Source: Phycisphaeraceae bacterium
Lineage (GTDB): Bacteria; Planctomycetota; Phycisphaerae; Phycisphaerales; UBA1924
Length of the DNA: 64,000 nt
Assembly (NCBI GenBank): GCA_020639195.1
Contig: JACKHB010000006.1
Coordinates: 62,001-126,000, forward strand
Direction: 5' to 3'
Part shown: one piece after another, positions 52,251 through 60,437 of the stretch
How the letters are laid out: every line of letters starts with the position of its first letter
Numbering within the stretch: position 1 is the first letter of the stretch
Notes under the pieces: model-generated
Told to the model about the DNA's origin: nothing
Databases searched by the model: none
What the model saw: only the letters and a program-made list of their open reading frames with translations
Program-made: the position numbers and the translations under genes

Positions 52251-52737
52251 ATGGCGCACCACCACGACCACGCCCACCGACTGCTCTTCGCATTCCAGGA
52301 CGACGGCGCTTCGCTGCTCGACCTGTGCGCCGCCCACGATCTCGCGCCGCAGGACGTCACCGATGCGCTCCTAGCCGATGGCATTCCAGACCTGCTCGAT
52401 GGGCTCGACGAGCTCGAAGCCCTGCGCCGACGGGCTGCCGCCCATCGATTCTCCGCCATCGCGCTCTCAACGCTCGCCCGACTCGCAGCGATGCAGCCGG
52501 CGCCCGACGCCCCATCCGGCATCGCGCTGAGAACCCACGATCTCGCACGAAAGAGCGCCGAGTCGTTGCTCCGCGCCCTGGCCTCGTCCTCCAGGCCCCC
52601 GCGGGAACCGCCAGGCACCTCACGGCGGCCACCGCAAGCGCCCGGGCCGCCCGACGATCCTCCCAGCCCTCCGTCGTCTCGCGATCCGCTCGACGCGTCC
52701 CCTCCCGCTGGCGGGCAGAACTCATCCCAACCTGTAG
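52251..52737 (+). CDS. Hypothetical protein, reading frame possibly broken near the 3' end
   Basis: Residues 1-115 look like a genuine helical protein (LLFAFQDDGASLLDLCAAHD, then LARLAAMQPAPDAPSG), preceded by a GGAGGAA site 7 nt before the ATG. A proline-rich stretch (residues 120-165) follows. In this frame there is no stop until 53678, which would run straight through the whole next gene in another frame. A one-base slip in the proline-rich part would end the gene at TAG 52735-52737. I therefore give that end, but the open frame as written continues. Function unknown. Confidence 0.45.
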
Positions 52738-52740
52738 ACT
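52735..52740 (+). promoter_or_regulatory. TAGACT -10-like box for the 52747 gene
   Basis: TAGACT ends 6 nt before the ATG at 52747, with no Shine-Dalgarno. The TAG is also the in-frame stop just before that gene. Same pattern as the other suspected leaderless starts. Confidence 0.35.
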
Positions 52741-52746
52741 CTGGCG

Positions 52747-53571
52747 ATGGCACAGTTCGCGAGCATCGTGGGCATCATCGCGGCGGCGCTGTTGCTTGGA
52801 GCCGCAATTCTGCACCTCATCCCGCGCCTCGGCTCGCCCGGACGGACGCTGGCCGACGCCCTCTGCCGGGCCCCCCTTCTCGATGCGCTCATCTGCTATT
52901 TCACGGTGCTGCCCCTGATCGCCGGCCCGATCCTGCCGGGGGTTCTCGCCTCCGACTGGCCCCCGATCCACTGGTCCCTCGGCCTGCTCGCGGCGGTCCT
53001 GGGCCAGATCGCAACCGTCCTCATCTGGACGTTCCTGCACGAACTCGCCCACCCGCAGGCCCGCAAGGGGCCCCGCATCGTCAAGAGCATCAACAAGAAA
53101 GTCGGACCGCTGCGCAACCACACGGCCGTCTGGTGGACCGCCTGGGCCGTTCCGGTCTTCGCCGTCGTCCGCTTCGCCGAACTGACCGTGTATCCCCCGC
53201 TGACCTGGCTCGTCCGCCTCCCGCGCTACCGCCACGCCCAGTGGGTCAACGTCAGCCGACAGAAGTTCTCGGGACTGGTCGGACACGACCTCATCTGGTG
53301 CCTCTACTGCGACTGGATGACCGGCGTGTGGAGTCTCGCCAGCGAGATGCTCCGCAACGTCGAGAGCTTCTGGTGCCCCATCCGCTTCGCCTCGCCGGAG
53401 AAGTGCGCGAACTGCACGACCGACTTTCCCGACATCGCCGGCGGCTGGGTCCCCGCCGACGGCACGATGCACGACGTGGCCTCGCTCCTCGACGCGAAGT
53501 ACTCCGGCCCGGGCGCCAACGCTTGGTTCGGCCACCCCGTTCGCCTGACGGTCAACGGCGACGAGCCCTGA
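52747..53571 (+). CDS. Conserved membrane protein with CxxC motifs
   Basis: A 274-residue protein with an N-terminal helix (FASIVGIIAAALLLGAAILH) and about three more hydrophobic segments, including LICYFTVLPLIAGPILPGVL. The second half is soluble with DLIWCLYCDWMTGVWSLASE and CPIRFASPEKCANCTTDFPD, two Cys pairs that may bind metal. I do not know a characterised family. The stop lies 2 bp before the end of the convergent kbl gene. Confidence 0.8.
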   Translation: MAQFASIVGIIAAALLLGAAILHLIPRLGSPGRTLADALCRAPLLDALICYFTVLPLIAGPILPGVLASDWPPIHWSLGLLAAVLGQIATVLIWTFLHELAHPQARKGPRIVKSINKKVGPLRNHTAVWWTAWAVPVFAVVRFAELTVYPPLTWLVRLPRYRHAQWVNVSRQKFSGLVGHDLIWCLYCDWMTGVWSLASEMLRNVESFWCPIRFASPEKCANCTTDFPDIAGGWVPADGTMHDVASLLDAKYSGPGANAWFGHPVRLTVNGDEP

Positions 53572-53572
53572 T

Positions 53573-54796
53573 CTACAGCTTGGCCAAGGCGTCGGCCAAA
53601 CGATCGATGTGCTCGCGCTCGTGCGCCGCGGAAATCTGCACGCGAAGCCGCGCCGTCCCCTCCGGCACGACCGGGTAGCCAAAGCCGATCACGAACACCC
53701 CAAGCTCCAGCAGGCGCTTGCTCATCGCGATGGCCTTGGCCGTGTCACCAACGATGATCGGGCAGATGGCCGTCGGCGAGTCGATCACCTCGAACCCGGC
53801 GCGGGCGATCCGATGGCGCGCGTACGACACGTTGTCTCGGAGCTTGGCGACCCGCTGAGGCTCATCCATGAGGATCTCGATCGCCGCCCGGGCGCTGGCC
53901 GCGACCGTCACGGGCAACGCGTTGGAGAACAGCGTCGGCCGCGCGCGCTGCACGATCAGCTCCGTCGCCGTGCGCGACCCCGCGATGAACCCGCCCGCCG
54001 CACCGCCCAGGGCCTTGCCCAGCGTGCCCGTAAACAGATCCACGCTCCCCGGTCCACCGTCCCCTTCCACCATGCCGTAGTGCTCATGCGTGCCGCGCCC
54101 GGTCTCACCCATGACGCCGTGGCCGTGGCTGTCGTCCACCACCAGCAGGGCGTCGTACTTGTCGCACAGCGCGCGAAGCCCCGGAAGATCGGCGATGTCG
54201 CCCTCCATCGAGAACACGCCATCGGTCACGACCCAGACCTGCCCCGTAATGTCGTCGTTGTTCCTCGCCGCGATGAGACGGGTCTCGAGATCGTCGAGGT
54301 TCGAGTGCTTGTAGACGGTCCGATGGACGCCCTTCTTGATCTGCAGCGCGAGCCGCATGGAATCAATGATGCACGCGTGGTTCAGCTCGTCCGAGATGAT
54401 GATGTCGCCCTCCTCGCAGAACGTCGGGAAGACGGCCTCGGTCGCGTTCCAGCAGGAGACGAACGTGTACGAGCTCTCTGTGCCCATGTACCGCGCGATC
54501 GTGCGCTCGAGATCGAGGTGCGGCCGGAACGTGCCGCAGATGAACCGCACGCTGGCCGTTCCCGCCCCGAACTGCTCGAGGGCCTCGATGCCCGCCTGGA
54601 CCACGGCCGGATGGTTCGCCAGGCCGAGGTAGTTGTTGGAACAAAAGCACGCGCACTCGCCGAACCCCTCGATGCGGACCACCGCATCCATCGGGGACTC
54701 CAGCACGCGAAGGTGCTTGTATTGGCCCGCCCCCTCCAGCATCGCGAGTGTGTCGGCTGCACGCTGGTCAAAGACGCTTCGCGATGCGGTGGTCAC
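53573..54796 (-). CDS. kbl: Glycine C-acetyltransferase (2-amino-3-ketobutyrate CoA ligase)
   Basis: A 407-residue PLP alpha-oxoamine synthase. CFCSNNYLGLANHPAVV, GTASVRFICGTFRPHLDLER, VVDDSHGHGVMGETGRGTHE and FTGTLGKALGGAAGGFIAGS with the Schiff-base Lys. The GTG at 54796 has AGGAG 7 nt upstream. It joins glycine and acetyl-CoA or the reverse, in threonine breakdown. Serine palmitoyltransferase is a close relative, but the RFICGTF and TGTLGKALGGA blocks favour Kbl. No tdh gene is adjacent. mqnD lies 52 bp upstream. Confidence 0.88.
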   Translation of the reverse strand: MTTASRSVFDQRAADTLAMLEGAGQYKHLRVLESPMDAVVRIEGFGECACFCSNNYLGLANHPAVVQAGIEALEQFGAGTASVRFICGTFRPHLDLERTIARYMGTESSYTFVSCWNATEAVFPTFCEEGDIIISDELNHACIIDSMRLALQIKKGVHRTVYKHSNLDDLETRLIAARNNDDITGQVWVVTDGVFSMEGDIADLPGLRALCDKYDALLVVDDSHGHGVMGETGRGTHEHYGMVEGDGGPGSVDLFTGTLGKALGGAAGGFIAGSRTATELIVQRARPTLFSNALPVTVAASARAAIEILMDEPQRVAKLRDNVSYARHRIARAGFEVIDSPTAICPIIVGDTAKAIAMSKRLLELGVFVIGFGYPVVPEGTARLRVQISAAHEREHIDRLADALAKL

Positions 54797-54848
54797 GGCG
54801 GGGCTCCTGGCTCTCGAAGTGCGGCCGATTCTACGGCCCGCGCACGCC

Positions 54849-55754
54849 CTACCCCGCGAGATCGATCTCTCCCGGCGCGGGGCAGAGCCCCAGCGCTTCG
54901 CCCTCACCCAGCAACCGCCCGAGCGCCTCGAGCCCGTCGCCACCCATGTCCATCGTGCGCCCGTTGACGTACATCGCGAGGTACCGACCCACCAGCAGCG
55001 GATCGGCCCACTCGGGACGCTCGGCCGACCTCGAGGCCAGCACCAACGCCGCGCGGCCGTGGTCTCCAACCGCCCGCGCGACCGAAGCCCCAAGCAGCCG
55101 CGCCACGCGGTCGGTGAATCCCGGGCCGTGGCGGTCAAGGTCGCGGCGAACGACGTTCAGTCCCAGCGGCAGCGGAAGGCCGGTGCGAGCCCGCCACGCC
55201 GCACCGAGGTCTGTGATCTCACGAACCCCCAGCGCCTCCACGTCCACCTGCGCCTCGTGGATCAGCAGGCCGATCGACTCCGGATCCCCCGCCACCTGCC
55301 CGGCGATCTCAAGAAACGGCGCCTCGACGGCGTCGATCGCGCGCCCCGCGAGGATCTGCAGCGTCAGAAAGGCAGTGGTGTGGACCCCGGGAACGATGAT
55401 CCGCCGCGCTCGCCCCAGGGCGTCGCCAAGCGCCGTGCACGGCGAGCCCTGCGCAACGACGACCTTGGGGCCGTACCCCTCCCCGAACGATGCGCCGGAT
55501 CGCGTCACCTGGTATCGGACGCGCACGTGCGGGTAGGCGTGCGCCGAGATGGCCGTGATGTCGAGGTCACCGCGCTCGATCGCCCGCCGGTTCAGGGCCT
55601 GCACGTCCTCTGGAATCAGCCGAAACGACACGTGCGAGAGGCCAAGCGACTCGGCTTTCGCCGCAACCGTCGCATCGCCCGAGGCCAGCGCGTGCCACAT
55701 GACGACATCGTCGCCATCCGGGGAGTGGGCCAGGGTGAGTTGGACCGGCGTCAC
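54849..55754 (-). CDS. mqnD: 1,4-dihydroxy-6-naphthoate synthase
   Basis: A 301-residue protein of the MqnA/MqnD family, which has a periplasmic-binding-protein fold. LAHSPDGDDVVMWHALASG, ITAISAHAYPHVRVRYQV and IIVPGVHTTAFLTLQIL are family marks. It cleaves the cyclic de-hypoxanthine futalosine product in the futalosine menaquinone pathway. GTG start overlaps the kdsB stop in a GTGA, so the two genes are translationally coupled. The other mqn genes are not in this window. Confidence 0.87.
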   Translation of the reverse strand: MTPVQLTLAHSPDGDDVVMWHALASGDATVAAKAESLGLSHVSFRLIPEDVQALNRRAIERGDLDITAISAHAYPHVRVRYQVTRSGASFGEGYGPKVVVAQGSPCTALGDALGRARRIIVPGVHTTAFLTLQILAGRAIDAVEAPFLEIAGQVAGDPESIGLLIHEAQVDVEALGVREITDLGAAWRARTGLPLPLGLNVVRRDLDRHGPGFTDRVARLLGASVARAVGDHGRAALVLASRSAERPEWADPLLVGRYLAMYVNGRTMDMGGDGLEALGRLLGEGEALGLCPAPGEIDLAG

Positions 55755-56512
55755 GGCCCACCCTGCCGGGCCCGCCAACGCTCGACGAACCGCCGGTACT
55801 GCTCCGGCGTGTCGATGCCCTCGGGGCTGTGGTCCACCATCGCGACGGCAATCTCCTCGCCGTGCTCGAGGACCCGCAGTTGCTCTAGCCGCTCGATCGA
55901 CTCAAGCGGCGTCGCCGGCCACGACACGTATCGAGAAAGGAACTCGCGCCGGTACGCGTACAGCCCGATGTGCCGCAGCGCGCCAACGCCCGAACCACAC
56001 TCCCCCTGGCGCGGATGAGGGATCGGGGCGCGAGAGAAATACAAGGCTCTTCCATGCAAACTCGTGACGACCTTGACGATGTTGGGGTTCACGCGGTCCG
56101 CCTCATCGCGGATGGGACACGCCAGCGTGGACATCGGGCACGAACCAGATCGGAGTGCAGCGACCGCCGCATCGATCGCGGCGCCTTCGATCTCCGGCTC
56201 GTCGCCCTGGACGTTGACCACGATGTCGGTCGGCGAGAGTCCCAGACGACCCGCGGCCTCGTCCAGCCGGCTCGTACCGTTCTCGTGGTCGACTCGAGTC
56301 ATGACGACTTCGACGTCGGAGCCTCCCAGCACGTTCGCGATCGAGGCATGATCCGTGGCCACCGCCACTCGCACAACGCTGGCCGCGGCACCAACGGCGC
56401 GAGCGACATGGACGATCAGCGGCGTGCCGGTCTCCGCTGCGAGCATCTTGCCGGGGAATCGCTCGGAGGCGAATCGGGCGGGGATGATGGCGACGACGCG
56501 CTCGCCTGGCAT
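55751..56512 (-). CDS. kdsB: 3-deoxy-manno-octulosonate cytidylyltransferase
   Basis: A 253-residue enzyme that makes CMP-KDO for LPS. VAIIPARFASERFPGKMLAA, VVNVQGDEPEIEGAAIDAA, ALYFSRAPIPHPR and HIGLYAYRREFL are present. The usual HxSGTDR block is HENGTSR here, a mild difference. ATG at 56512. Supports an outer membrane with LPS-like lipid in this organism. Confidence 0.93.
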   Translation of the reverse strand: MPGERVVAIIPARFASERFPGKMLAAETGTPLIVHVARAVGAAASVVRVAVATDHASIANVLGGSDVEVVMTRVDHENGTSRLDEAAGRLGLSPTDIVVNVQGDEPEIEGAAIDAAVAALRSGSCPMSTLACPIRDEADRVNPNIVKVVTSLHGRALYFSRAPIPHPRQGECGSGVGALRHIGLYAYRREFLSRYVSWPATPLESIERLEQLRVLEHGEEIAVAMVDHSPEGIDTPEQYRRFVERWRARQGGP

Positions 56513-56539
56513 GGGCTCGCTCGGCCTCCGTGGACGGGG

Positions 56540-58063
56540 TCAGCCGGCCTGGCGGAGCTGGGCGACCAGTTCCTTGAGCTGGTTGCGCCGATCCTTGATG
56601 TCGCGATAGCCGATCTGCTGGATCGCGATGCTCGACGCGAGCTTCTCCGCGTCCGCCGCGGCCTCGAGGGAACGCTCCTGCTCGGCCTTGCGCTGCAGGG
56701 CGATCATCAGGCCGTAGCGCAGGTCCATGCCGACGCGATCGGCATCCGAGCCGTGGCTGGCCAGCGCGCGCCGGTACGTGTCGATCGCCTCGTCCAGCCA
56801 GTCGCTGGCGAAGAACGCCTGTCCGAGCATGCCCAGCGACTCACTGCGGAGCTTGGGATCGCCCTGGCTCTCCTGGAAGAGCGCGATCGCCTCCTCGTGA
56901 TTCCCGAGCTCGAGCTCGCGCTTGCCGAGCTCGAACTTGAGCGAGACATCGGTCGGATACGCCTCGACCCGGGCTCGGAATTCTTCGAGTTCCATCTCGA
57001 GGAACTTGCGCTGTGCCTTTCGGAAGTTCTCTTGCGCGGACGCGTCGGCGGCGTTGTCCTCGGCGGCCCGCCGGTACTCGCCGAGCTTGCGTCGGGCCCA
57101 GCGGAGCGTGATCTCTCCGGCCTTCTGGCGGAAGTGGAATTGCTTGGTCGCCTCGAACGCTCGCTTGAGAAGGTTGTACGCGAGCTTCTCGTCCTCGGGC
57201 TTGCCGCGATCGAGCAGCGCCTTGACGTACGCGTTGATCGTGGGCAGATCGTCCGGCCGCTTACGGTGCTCTTCCTCGGCCTCGATGACCGCGCGGTCCT
57301 TGACGTCCTCGGTGCGGACCAGGCGTTCCTGCTCGTCGAGCCGACGCTGCTTGTCCGCATCGCGGATGTTGGCACGGAATCCGCCGGACTGGCCGGTCTG
57401 CTCGTAGCCGCCGGTGGACATCGTGGCCTGGGCCGCGAGGTTCCGCGTGCGGTTGGCGAGTTCCGCGTCGGAGGGGTTCAGCTTGACCGCCTCGTCCCCG
57501 GCGACCACGGCGAGCTGCCACGCGCCCGCCCGTTCGCACGCGTCCATGAGTTGGACGTAGAGCTTGTTGGACTTGGGCTGGCTGCGGCGGATGAGTTCGA
57601 GGGCGCGCGCACCGATCCAGTACGTGACCTCGCCCATGTCCACGCCGGGGTTCTCGCCGACCCTGGCGCTCAGGACGGCGGCCTTGACCGCTGCGGTCGC
57701 GTCCAGAGGCTTGACCCCCCACTGCAGGAGCGCGTAGCAGTACTTTTCGACATCACCCTTCTCGGAGAACGAGCGGAGTTGGTCCTTGCTGGGCTTGTTC
57801 TTCCCGTCCGAAACGAACTGTGCCGCGGACTTGGCATAGCCCTCGAGCGCAGTCAGGTTGGTGGGGTCCAGGCGCAGGCCGCTGAGCCAGCACGTCATCG
57901 CATAGTCGAAGTTCCCGGTCTCGTGGACGGTCCGGGCCCGATCGAACCAGACTCTGGCCTTGTCGGGGGCGGGCTGGAATCCCGAGAGGGGTGCGCCGTT
58001 GTCCTGGGCCTCGCCGTTGGCGTCCTCGCCCGCGCCCGCCTTGTTCCTTCCGAAGATCGCCAA
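56540..58063 (-). CDS. TPR-repeat protein
   Basis: A 507-residue soluble protein with several tetratricopeptide-type helical pairs (ARVWFDRARTVHETGNFDYA, LYVQLMDACERAGAWQLAVV, LKFELGKRELELGNHEEAIA, LRSESLGMLGQAFFASDWLD) and a charged coiled stretch (DADKQRRLDEQERLVRTEDV). I chose the TTG at 58063 because an AAGGGAA site precedes it; an ATG at 58096 lacks one. No signal peptide. A scaffold for protein complexes is likely; partner unknown. It starts divergently from def and ends just upstream of kdsB. Confidence 0.75.
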   Translation of the reverse strand: MAIFGRNKAGAGEDANGEAQDNGAPLSGFQPAPDKARVWFDRARTVHETGNFDYAMTCWLSGLRLDPTNLTALEGYAKSAAQFVSDGKNKPSKDQLRSFSEKGDVEKYCYALLQWGVKPLDATAAVKAAVLSARVGENPGVDMGEVTYWIGARALELIRRSQPKSNKLYVQLMDACERAGAWQLAVVAGDEAVKLNPSDAELANRTRNLAAQATMSTGGYEQTGQSGGFRANIRDADKQRRLDEQERLVRTEDVKDRAVIEAEEEHRKRPDDLPTINAYVKALLDRGKPEDEKLAYNLLKRAFEATKQFHFRQKAGEITLRWARRKLGEYRRAAEDNAADASAQENFRKAQRKFLEMELEEFRARVEAYPTDVSLKFELGKRELELGNHEEAIALFQESQGDPKLRSESLGMLGQAFFASDWLDEAIDTYRRALASHGSDADRVGMDLRYGLMIALQRKAEQERSLEAAADAEKLASSIAIQQIGYRDIKDRRNQLKELVAQLRQAG

Positions 58064-58177
58064 CGCCGTTTCCCTTCGCACGCCTCCCCGACCCATGAAC
58101 GCGAACGCGCCGACGGAGGGCCTCAATCTTACCCGCGAAGGCGGTGGTGTCTGGCGGCGCGCATCGACGTGATCGCT

Positions 58178-58183
58178 TACGAT
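58178..58183 (+). promoter_or_regulatory. TACGAT -10-like box for def
   Basis: TACGAT ends 6 nt before the def ATG, with no Shine-Dalgarno, as in the other suspected leaderless genes. Confidence 0.4.
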
Positions 58184-58189
58184 CCATCG

Positions 58190-58741
58190 ATGGCCGTGGA
58201 TCCCGCAACGCTTCAGATTCGCCAGTACCCGGATCCGGTGCTCCGCCGCCGGGCGACCACCGTGCCCTCCCCGGGACCCGAGCTTGACGGTGTGGTCGCG
58301 AGGATGATCGAGCTCATGGACCGAGTCGAGGGCATCGGATTGGCCGCCCCGCAGGTCGGGCTTTCCTGGCGGCTCTTCGTCACTCGCGTGGTCAATCTTG
58401 CTGACGACGAGGAATTCGACCGGGAGCGCGTGCCCGCCGAGGTGTTCTTGGATCCGGTGATTTCGGATCCGCAGGGGTCCGCGACGCCGTTCACGGAGGG
58501 ATGCCTGAGCCTGCCCGACATCCGCGGCGACGTCCTGCGGCCGCCGATGGTCACGATCACGGCGCTCGACGCACGGGGCGAGCGGTTCACGAAGGCCGCC
58601 GGCGGCCTCGTGGCGAGGTGCTGGCAGCACGAGAACGACCACCTCGACGGCGTGCTCATCATCGACAAGTTCACCCAGATGTCTCGGCTCAAGAATCGCT
58701 CGGCAATTCGCGCGCTCGAACGCCAGTCGGTGCGCCGATAA
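58190..58741 (+). CDS. def: Peptide deformylase
   Basis: A 183-residue metalloenzyme that removes the formyl group from new proteins. All three active-site motifs are present: GIGLAAPQVG, EGCLSLPDI (metal Cys) and CWQHENDHLDG (two metal His and the catalytic Glu). It is followed 6 bp later by fmt, the enzyme that adds the formyl group. Confidence 0.97.
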   Translation: MAVDPATLQIRQYPDPVLRRRATTVPSPGPELDGVVARMIELMDRVEGIGLAAPQVGLSWRLFVTRVVNLADDEEFDRERVPAEVFLDPVISDPQGSATPFTEGCLSLPDIRGDVLRPPMVTITALDARGERFTKAAGGLVARCWQHENDHLDGVLIIDKFTQMSRLKNRSAIRALERQSVRR

Positions 58742-58747
58742 TCCCCG

Positions 58748-59734
58748 ATGCGGATCGCGTTCCTCGGTTCCAGCCCGTTCGCCCTGCCGACGCTGGCCCG
58801 TCTGCACGATCGCTTGCACATCGGGGCGATCGTGACGCAACCCGCGCGCCCGGCGGGGCGCGGCGGGCACGTCACGCCGACGCCGGTGGGACAATGGGCC
58901 AGGGAGCACGCCGCCGGCGTCGAGCTGATCGAGCCCGAGGACGTGAATGCTCCTGAGGTCGTCGCCCGGATGCGCGGGGTGAACGCCGACGCGTGGGTCG
59001 TGATCGCGTTTGGCCAGAAACTGTCGCAGGAACTCCTCGGCGGGGTGTTTGCGATCAATCTGCACGCGTCGCTGCTGCCTCGCTGGCGCGGGGCTTCCCC
59101 GGTTCACTCTGCGATCCTCGCCGGCGATGAGGAGACGGGCAACAGCGTCATCACCATCGCCGAGCGGATGGATGCGGGAGTGGTGCTGGCGCAGTCTCGG
59201 CGCGAGATCGAGCCGGATCAGACCACGGGCATGCTGCACGACCTGCTCGCGGCGGATGGGCCCGAGATCATCGGTGCCGTGCTCGAAGCGTTCGGCGCGG
59301 GGCGGCTCAGCGGCGCGACTCAGGACGAAGCGCGTGTGACGCGAGCGAGGAAGCTGTCTCGCGACGACGCGTGGGTGGACTTTGGAGCCTGCGCCCGAGC
59401 GTGCCGCTGCCGAATCAACGCGCTCTCGCCGTGGCCGGGGGTGTCCGGAGCTGTGGCGGGGAGCGATGTCAAGTTCCTGCGGGCGTGCGAGGCGGATCGC
59501 GGCGAGGATGGAGAATGGCGGACGCTGCCGAACGCCGCGGGATTGGGTGTCGGAACCGAGCCGGGCACCCTGGTGGACTCGGGGCGAGGGCTGGTGGTGT
59601 GCGGCGGCGGGACGGTGCTTCGGCTGCTGGAGGTGCAGGCGCCGGGTAAGCGGCCGATGCCATGGGCGGAGTACGCTCGCGGGCGACGCATCGAAAGCCC
59701 GAGCCCGATCCTCGGAAGGAAGCAGGGATGCTGA
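58748..59734 (+). CDS. fmt: Methionyl-tRNA formyltransferase
   Basis: A 328-residue formyltransferase. INLHASLLPRWRGASPVHSA contains the catalytic His and the SLLPxxRG loop; Asn101-equivalent and Asp in ERMDAGVVLAQ follow. The C-terminal domain has RINALSPWPG and ends LEVQAPGKRPM. Formylates initiator Met-tRNA from 10-formyl-THF. Follows def; its stop overlaps the next ATG by 7 bp. Confidence 0.95.
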   Translation: MRIAFLGSSPFALPTLARLHDRLHIGAIVTQPARPAGRGGHVTPTPVGQWAREHAAGVELIEPEDVNAPEVVARMRGVNADAWVVIAFGQKLSQELLGGVFAINLHASLLPRWRGASPVHSAILAGDEETGNSVITIAERMDAGVVLAQSRREIEPDQTTGMLHDLLAADGPEIIGAVLEAFGAGRLSGATQDEARVTRARKLSRDDAWVDFGACARACRCRINALSPWPGVSGAVAGSDVKFLRACEADRGEDGEWRTLPNAAGLGVGTEPGTLVDSGRGLVVCGGGTVLRLLEVQAPGKRPMPWAEYARGRRIESPSPILGRKQGC

Positions 59735-60270
59735 CGCTGTGGGACCTTCTGCCGACGCGGCGCAAGGCGAGGCCGCCCGACGGTCGATCGCCGAGTCCCT
59801 CGGCCGGCGCGGTTCGCCGCCGGCGCGCGGCCCCGCGCGATGCGTCCAACTCACGCTACGACGCGATGACCCGCCGCATGCTCGCGGCGTACGGCGTGCG
59901 GGTCCGCAAGTGGCGTTCGAGCATGTCTGGCGTCGCCTGGCAGGTGACGTACGAGGACGGCACGGTCAGTCGGCTGATCGAGTCGCCGCGGCCGCGCGGT
60001 CCCGTGTCGTGCGCGATCTTTCTGCATGAGATCGGGCATCACGCGATCGGATTTGGAACGTATCGGCCGCGATGCCTCGAGGAGTATCACGCCTGGAGGT
60101 TCGCGATCGAACAGATGGAGGCGCAGGGGCTGAACGTCACGGCCCGGGTGCGGGGGCGGATGGACGCGTCGCTTCGGTACGCCGTCGAGAAGGCCCGGAG
60201 ACGGGGCCTCAAGGCCCTGCCTGTCGAACTCGCGCCGTATTGCGCCGGAGCGGTCACCGAGAGGGCGTGA
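59728..60270 (+). CDS. Small protein with an HExxH zinc-protease motif
   Basis: A 180-residue protein. FLHEIGHHAIGFG is an HExxH motif, and a Glu-rich block EEYHAWRFAIEQ follows 13 residues later, as in gluzincins. The N-terminus (residues 1-40) is Arg/Pro-rich. No signal peptide. The ATG at 59728 lies 7 nt after an AGG site and overlaps the end of fmt, so it is coupled to def-fmt. A processing role is possible but not shown. Confidence 0.6.
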   Translation: MLTLWDLLPTRRKARPPDGRSPSPSAGAVRRRRAAPRDASNSRYDAMTRRMLAAYGVRVRKWRSSMSGVAWQVTYEDGTVSRLIESPRPRGPVSCAIFLHEIGHHAIGFGTYRPRCLEEYHAWRFAIEQMEAQGLNVTARVRGRMDASLRYAVEKARRRGLKALPVELAPYCAGAVTERA

Positions 60271-60437
60271 GGCGAGTTGGTGGTGGATTCGCGGGACGGG
60301 GAGGTTCTCGGACCTGGGCCGCCACATCGCCGGGGAGCCGTTGATTTCGATCCGTCGCACGGCAACACGCCACAGGAAGTGTTGCCGATGGACTGCCTGC
60401 CGGTATCGTGCGAGGGCACCGGTCAAGGGAGTCTGCC

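Noticed and set aside
52357..53682. 441-residue minus-strand open frame opposite the membrane protein gene
   Set aside because: Low-complexity antisense frame with no motif; the plus-strand gene is far better supported.
55970..58189. Plus-strand open frame upstream of def
   Set aside because: Antisense to kdsB and the TPR gene; def begins at 58190 with a TACGAT box.
58064..59854. Upstream extension of the TPR gene's open frame
   Set aside because: It lies antisense to def and fmt and has no coding look; the TTG at 58063 has a ribosome site.
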